From the NCBI GenBank assembly GCA_022793995.1, contig JAAWDY010000052.1, positions 1-64,000 on the forward strand: a stretch of 64,000 bases of DNA, in the 5' to 3' direction. The notes below the pieces were generated by a model. That model worked only from the letters and a program-made list of their open reading frames with translations, made no database searches and was not told the origin of the DNA. The number at the start of each line of letters is the position of its first letter. Within the stretch, counting starts at the first letter, position 1. The translations under genes and the position numbers were made by a program. This document shows, one piece after another, positions 60,388-64,000 of this stretch. This DNA comes from Coprococcus sp. (GTDB lineage: Bacteria; Bacillota; Clostridia; Lachnospirales; Lachnospiraceae).

Positions 60388-61728
60388 ATGGCATATCAGG
60401 ACAGGTATTTAGAGTATCTTGAGTCGGTCCCAGAAATAGCAACACGCTGCTTTGCGGCAGGCGGCGGTCCGGTGCTGGCTTATACCAGCAATTTGGACGT
60501 GGTCGTAACATGGAATGTGGATACGTTCAATGCGATTCTGGATCAATATTTAAAAGAGGAGCCTTCCTTTACCGACGAAGAGACGATTGATAATATGGAG
60601 GATTTTGCCAGGATTGTCAGTTACTTTGCGATCCATGGCTACGGCGGGGAGGTCGAAGTGACTTCCAAAGAAGTGGTGGAAGAGATGCGGCGGCTTTTTG
60701 AATACCGCTATGAACTGGGAGGAACCTGTGCGCAAGGGTCCGCCGCGTTGGGAGCGATGGGGATGCCGGTGTTGACACATATCACCGATCAGTCGGCAGA
60801 GGTGATCGAGTGGCTTGATTACGAGGGGATCGAATCGACAAAGGATGGAAAACGGGTTCCGATTAGGGAATGCGTATCCGGTGAAGCGCCGCTCCTTCAT
60901 CTGATTGTACAGTATCCGAAGGGAGACAAGATACGCGTTGGCGGGAAGGAGTATGAGATCGCGCTTTCCAACCGTATCATCATTGATTATGACCAAGTGC
61001 ATAAGATCATGCCGGTTCGCCGGGATTTTCTGGATTATCTGGAAGAACACGCTAAAAAGATCAGCTCCTATGATATATCGGGGTTTAACGCGATCCGGGA
61101 TCAGGAGGTGCTGGAAGGAAGAATTCGAGAACTTGCCGGGCACTACCGTGTTATGAAGGAGAAGAATCCGAATGTAATTATCTACTTTGAAAGCGCGCAT
61201 TATATCAGCTCGCAGATTCGGGATACCCTTTATGATGGGATCGGGGAATACATGGACATCATGGGGATGAATGAGGAGGAGCTGGAGGATCTGACAAAGA
61301 GGAAAGCGCATCCTGTGGACAAAGAAGACATTGAATCTGTGCTGGATGGATTGGATTACGTCTTAGAACTGTATCCGGCTAAAGGAATCGTGATGCACAG
61401 CAAGGATTATGCCCTTTATTACGGAGAACCTATGGAGAACGTGGACATTGAGATGGGGCTGACTCTGGGGAATTTGATGTCCGGGACGAGAGCAAGGATC
61501 GGGAGATACGGGACAAGGGAGGACTGCCGTAAGTCACTGGAGCTGGATTTGAGCCAGATAGGACTGGAGTTTGCAAAGAGGCTTCCGCAGATCAGGAAGA
61601 AGCACACTGCCATCTTAGTGCCTTCCCGGTACATGGAAAAGCCTCGTTATACCATAGGTCTCGGCGATACCTTTGTGGCGGGGATGCAGTTGTGTTTTGC
61701 TAGGACTTTTTTGAATGCACTTTCGTGA
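60388..61728 (+). CDS. ADP-dependent sugar kinase (ADP-PFK/glucokinase family)
   Basis: 446 residues of the ADP-dependent phosphofructokinase/glucokinase family (ribokinase-like fold). The end has the anion-hole and catalytic motif GLGDTFVAGM, with the Asp acting as base; the middle holds the NxxE-like region (FESAHYI) and the sugar-binding side is in the first 120 residues (LGGTCAQGSAALGAMG). These kinases use ADP in place of ATP and are best known from archaea; bacterial members are fewer. GGGAGGG precedes ATG 60388. It is in a group with the aldolase, RpiR and a xylulokinase-type kinase. The phosphate donor and sugar are predictions from the family. Confidence 0.78.
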   Translation: MAYQDRYLEYLESVPEIATRCFAAGGGPVLAYTSNLDVVVTWNVDTFNAILDQYLKEEPSFTDEETIDNMEDFARIVSYFAIHGYGGEVEVTSKEVVEEMRRLFEYRYELGGTCAQGSAALGAMGMPVLTHITDQSAEVIEWLDYEGIESTKDGKRVPIRECVSGEAPLLHLIVQYPKGDKIRVGGKEYEIALSNRIIIDYDQVHKIMPVRRDFLDYLEEHAKKISSYDISGFNAIRDQEVLEGRIRELAGHYRVMKEKNPNVIIYFESAHYISSQIRDTLYDGIGEYMDIMGMNEEELEDLTKRKAHPVDKEDIESVLDGLDYVLELYPAKGIVMHSKDYALYYGEPMENVDIEMGLTLGNLMSGTRARIGRYGTREDCRKSLELDLSQIGLEFAKRLPQIRKKHTAILVPSRYMEKPRYTIGLGDTFVAGMQLCFARTFLNALS

Positions 61729-61843
61729 AAAAATATTTCATAGCAAAACCCTATAAATCGACACGATGCATAAAAAATGCATACATAATATGTCATTATT
61801 CAACAAAAGAACAGGAAGTATAAAAATATCTTTCACATTTGCG

Positions 61844-61912
61844 TTGACATTTGGGGCAAGGATTACTATAATTTTAGTTAGCAGGTATACCCTATGGGAG
61901 CGCCTATAGGGT
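61844..61912 (+). promoter_or_regulatory. Consensus promoter and inverted repeat before the xylulokinase-type gene
   Basis: TTGACA (61844-61849), 17 bases, then TATAAT (61867-61872): a perfect consensus. Downstream, ACCCTAT (61889-61895) and ATAGGGT (61906-61912) form an inverted repeat across the likely transcript start, a good operator position. The xylulokinase-type gene follows after 33 bases. Confidence 0.8.
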
Positions 61913-61945
61913 GCAGGGTAAGTAACAGAACAGGACGGAGATAGT

Positions 61946-63451
61946 ATGAGCTGTTTGATCGGAATCGATTTAGGGACTTCCAGTTTGAGATCAATGCTGG
62001 TGTCTGAAGACGGGGAAGTGAAGGCTTTAAGCGCGAGGAGTTATCAGTTTGCGTCCCCTCACAACGGATATGCGGAGCACGATCCCGAAAAGTGGTGGCA
62101 GGCGTGTTTGGAGACGCTAAGGGAAGTGCTACATACACAGGTGGATACGAAAGAAGAAGTCAGGGGACTGAGCTTTTCCGGACAGATGCATGGCCTGGTT
62201 ATGCTGGATAGCAAGTTCCATGTCGTGCGCCCGGCGATCCTGCATTGTGACGCACGCTCTTCCGATCAGGTGGAAGAACTTAAGGGATTGTTGGGAGAGG
62301 GCAGGATCCGGGATATTATTATGAATCCGGTCTACACAGGGTTTCTTCTGCCATCCCTTATGTGGGTGAAGGAGAAAGAACCAGAGAACTTCGCGAGGAT
62401 TGCCCATGTGATGCTTCCGAAGGATTATCTGAAGTTTAAATTGACAGGCGAGATATCTACCGACTATTCGGATGCGTCGGCTACGCTTGCGTTTGATATC
62501 CGCAGGAACTGCTGGTCGCGGGAAGTACTAGATTTGGCAGGGATTCCAATCGAGTGGTTTCCGCCCTGCTACGATACCGCGGCGGCGGTGGGGACGGTAT
62601 GTAAAAAGACGGCGGAAGAGACAGGGCTTCGTATGGGCGTGATCGTCTGCGCAGGAGGCGGCGATCAGGTGATGCAGGGAATCGGAAACGGCGCCGTCCA
62701 TGAAGGAGACGCCTGTTCCAATATCGGGACAAGCGGTCAGGTTTCGTTCCAGAGCGGCCTGCCGATATGCAATCCATTTTTAAATACGAATACATTCTGC
62801 GGTTACAAAAAAGGCCGTTGGTTTACCATGGGGGCGATCATGAATGCAGGGCTCTCGTACAAATGGTTCAGCAGCCTGTTCGAGACCGTGGATTACGATA
62901 AGATGAATGAGAAAATCGCCAAAGTACCGCCTGGAAGCGGCGGAGTGATCTTTCTGCCGTACTTAAACGGAGAGAGGACGCCGCATCTGAACCCTAATAT
63001 CAGCGGCGCGTTCGTCGGGCTGAATGTGAATACGGGGCGGACTCAGATGGCGAGAGCGGTCATGGAGGGCGTAGCATTTGCCCTGAATCAGTGCATAGAG
63101 GTGTGCTCGGGACTGGGGCTTTCGGCACAGTCTATGATCGCGTCGGGGGGAGCGGCGAGGAGCATGCCATGGCTCCAGATTCAATCTGATATCTTTGATC
63201 TTCCGCTTCGGACAGCGGAGAATGAGGAACAGGCGAGCCTGGGAGCAGCGATTGCGGCGGGTGTGGGTTCAGGAGTCTACCGGGATATAGAGGAAGGCTG
63301 CAGCCGTGCGGTGAGATATAAGGATTTCATCGTGGAGCCGAGCCGTGAGAACCATAGAATTTATCAGGAATACTATCAGCTATTTAAGGATATGTACAAC
63401 GAGGGGCGGGGAGTTATTGAAAGGCTTACGCTTCTTGGAAGACGGGAGTAG
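61946..63451 (+). CDS. xylB: Xylulokinase-type FGGY sugar kinase
   Basis: 501 residues. The FGGY domains start with GIDLGTSSLRSML (phosphate 1 motif) and include SGQMHGLVMLD, the xylulokinase signature region, and the second FGGY domain with GAARSMPWLQIQSDIF. It phosphorylates a ketose or polyol with ATP. Although the signature favours D-xylulose, related enzymes use other ketoses, and the locus has no xylose isomerase, so the sugar may differ. A GACGGAGATAG site precedes ATG 61946. It has its own promoter and is followed by two hairpin repeats and a sugar ABC ATPase. Confidence 0.82.
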   Translation: MSCLIGIDLGTSSLRSMLVSEDGEVKALSARSYQFASPHNGYAEHDPEKWWQACLETLREVLHTQVDTKEEVRGLSFSGQMHGLVMLDSKFHVVRPAILHCDARSSDQVEELKGLLGEGRIRDIIMNPVYTGFLLPSLMWVKEKEPENFARIAHVMLPKDYLKFKLTGEISTDYSDASATLAFDIRRNCWSREVLDLAGIPIEWFPPCYDTAAAVGTVCKKTAEETGLRMGVIVCAGGGDQVMQGIGNGAVHEGDACSNIGTSGQVSFQSGLPICNPFLNTNTFCGYKKGRWFTMGAIMNAGLSYKWFSSLFETVDYDKMNEKIAKVPPGSGGVIFLPYLNGERTPHLNPNISGAFVGLNVNTGRTQMARAVMEGVAFALNQCIEVCSGLGLSAQSMIASGGAARSMPWLQIQSDIFDLPLRTAENEEQASLGAAIAAGVGSGVYRDIEEGCSRAVRYKDFIVEPSRENHRIYQEYYQLFKDMYNEGRGVIERLTLLGRRE

Positions 63452-63453
63452 CA

Positions 63454-63565
63454 GGGATACCTGGATTTAATCGCCTATTCGGCGATGAGAGGAATAATGA
63501 AACCCCGCATATACATTCGGGATACCTAAACTTAATCGCCTAATCGGCGATGAATAGAACAATGA
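63454..63565 (+). repeat. Two copies of the two-hairpin repeat before the sugar ABC ATPase gene
   Basis: ATCGCC-TATTC-GGCGAT at 63470-63486 and ATCGCC-TAATC-GGCGAT at 63535-63551 are both intact. Between them, ACCCCG...CGGGAT is a diverged form of the GC hairpin. Each copy is followed by GAATAATGAAAC or AGAACAATGAAAC. The second ends just before AGAAGG, the ribosome site of the next gene. Confidence 0.85.
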
Positions 63566-63580
63566 AACAAGAAGGATGAG

Positions 63581-64000
63581 GTGAGATGTTTGGGAGAAAA
63601 AGAAAATAAGAAAGAGCAGTATGTGCTTGAGTGTCATGGCATATCCAAAGCATTCGGGGGGACGCAGGCGCTTAAAGACGTGGATCTGAAAGTTAGGGCC
63701 GGTGAAGTTCATGCGCTTCTTGGAGAGAACGGTGCTGGAAAGTCTACGCTTATGAAATGTATCATCGGACTCCATCAGCAGGATGAGGGAACCGTTCAGT
63801 TTGAGGGAAAGCCATATTCAGTGAAAGGTCCTGTAGAAGCGCTTAACGCTGGAATTTCCATGATTCATCAGGAGTTGAACCCGGAGCCGCATCTTACGAT
63901 TGCGGAAACCATTTTCCTTAAAAGGGAGAATACCAGGGGGATATTTTTGGATAAGAAAGCTCAGAATGCCCGGGCGGACGAGATTTTACAGAAGTTTGAT
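63581..64000 (+). CDS. Sugar ABC transporter ATP-binding protein, 5' part only
   Basis: The window ends after about 140 codons of an RbsA/MglA-type ATPase. Walker A is GENGAGKST, and the Q-loop reads MIHQELNPEP, as in the carbohydrate ABC group with two fused nucleotide-binding domains. The start is GTG 63581 or TTG 63590; both follow an AAGG-type site. An ATG at 63586 opens a seven-codon frame only. With the kinases and aldolase upstream, it probably energises uptake of the same sugar. The second ATPase domain, permease and binding protein should follow beyond the window. Confidence 0.85.
   Translation, partial: MRCLGEKENKKEQYVLECHGISKAFGGTQALKDVDLKVRAGEVHALLGENGAGKSTLMKCIIGLHQQDEGTVQFEGKPYSVKGPVEALNAGISMIHQELNPEPHLTIAETIFLKRENTRGIFLDKKAQNARADEILQKFD

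Overview
The window looks like a chromosome segment of a gut Lachnospiraceae (Clostridium cluster XIVa, Bacillota). The evidence is a PFOR of the one-chain clostridial type, PASTA-kinase and translation genes in the order priA-def-fmt-rsmB-rlmN-prpC-prkC-rsgA-rpe-thiN, strong AGGAGG ribosome sites, TTGACA/TATAAT promoters, and close matches in style to Dorea / Clostridium scindens-like proteins. The species call is inference; no rRNA is present.

Layout. 1-1750 is eroded DNA: the end of an IS3-family element sits inside an htrA gene, followed by a truncated winged-helix gene and a degenerate tRNA-Asn. 1750-5650 (minus) is an ArsR-type regulator with an ABC-2 export system whose second permease has an in-frame stop. 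5921-8675 holds a Nudix protein, a small XRE regulator with a membrane partner, and an EamA transporter. 8745-12241 (minus) is a response regulator / ABC ATPase / ABC permease / histidine kinase set of the antimicrobial-peptide-sensing kind. 12424-15027 holds an MFS transporter and an SdpR/SdpI-like autorepressor-immunity pair with two palindromic operators around its promoter.

15099-20357 is the most unusual metabolic block: an ATP-grasp ligase resembling D-aspartate ligases, an aspartate/glutamate-type racemase, a MurE-like ligase lacking the diaminopimelate motif, then a second MurE that has it. Housekeeping genes follow to 34377, then PFOR (34495-38034). 38125-43076 has two MATE exporters around a LysR regulator, a small membrane protein and a QueG-like iron-sulfur protein. 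43111-46845 holds a broken coiled-coil membrane gene and a probable cysteine-type ABC importer with a possible Cys-containing leader peptide. 46855-47186 looks like a type I toxin with a convergent antisense RNA. 47516-54810 is a type I restriction-modification operon with an unknown two-TM protein between hsdS and hsdR. After a HAD phosphatase, MarR and TauE genes, 57105-64000 is a sugar-use locus: cupin isomerase-like protein, class II aldolase, RpiR regulator, ADP-dependent sugar kinase, xylulokinase-type kinase and the start of a sugar ABC ATPase.

A repeat of two small hairpins (one GC-rich, one with an ATCGCC/GGCGAT stem) recurs at least ten times, in tandem in three places, always in the same orientation relative to the next gene and usually ending at its ribosome site. 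The stems keep pairing through base changes, which suggests it acts as RNA. This, the D-amino-acid/Mur-ligase block, the ADP-kinase sugar locus and the membrane protein inside the restriction operon are the best candidates for undescribed biology.
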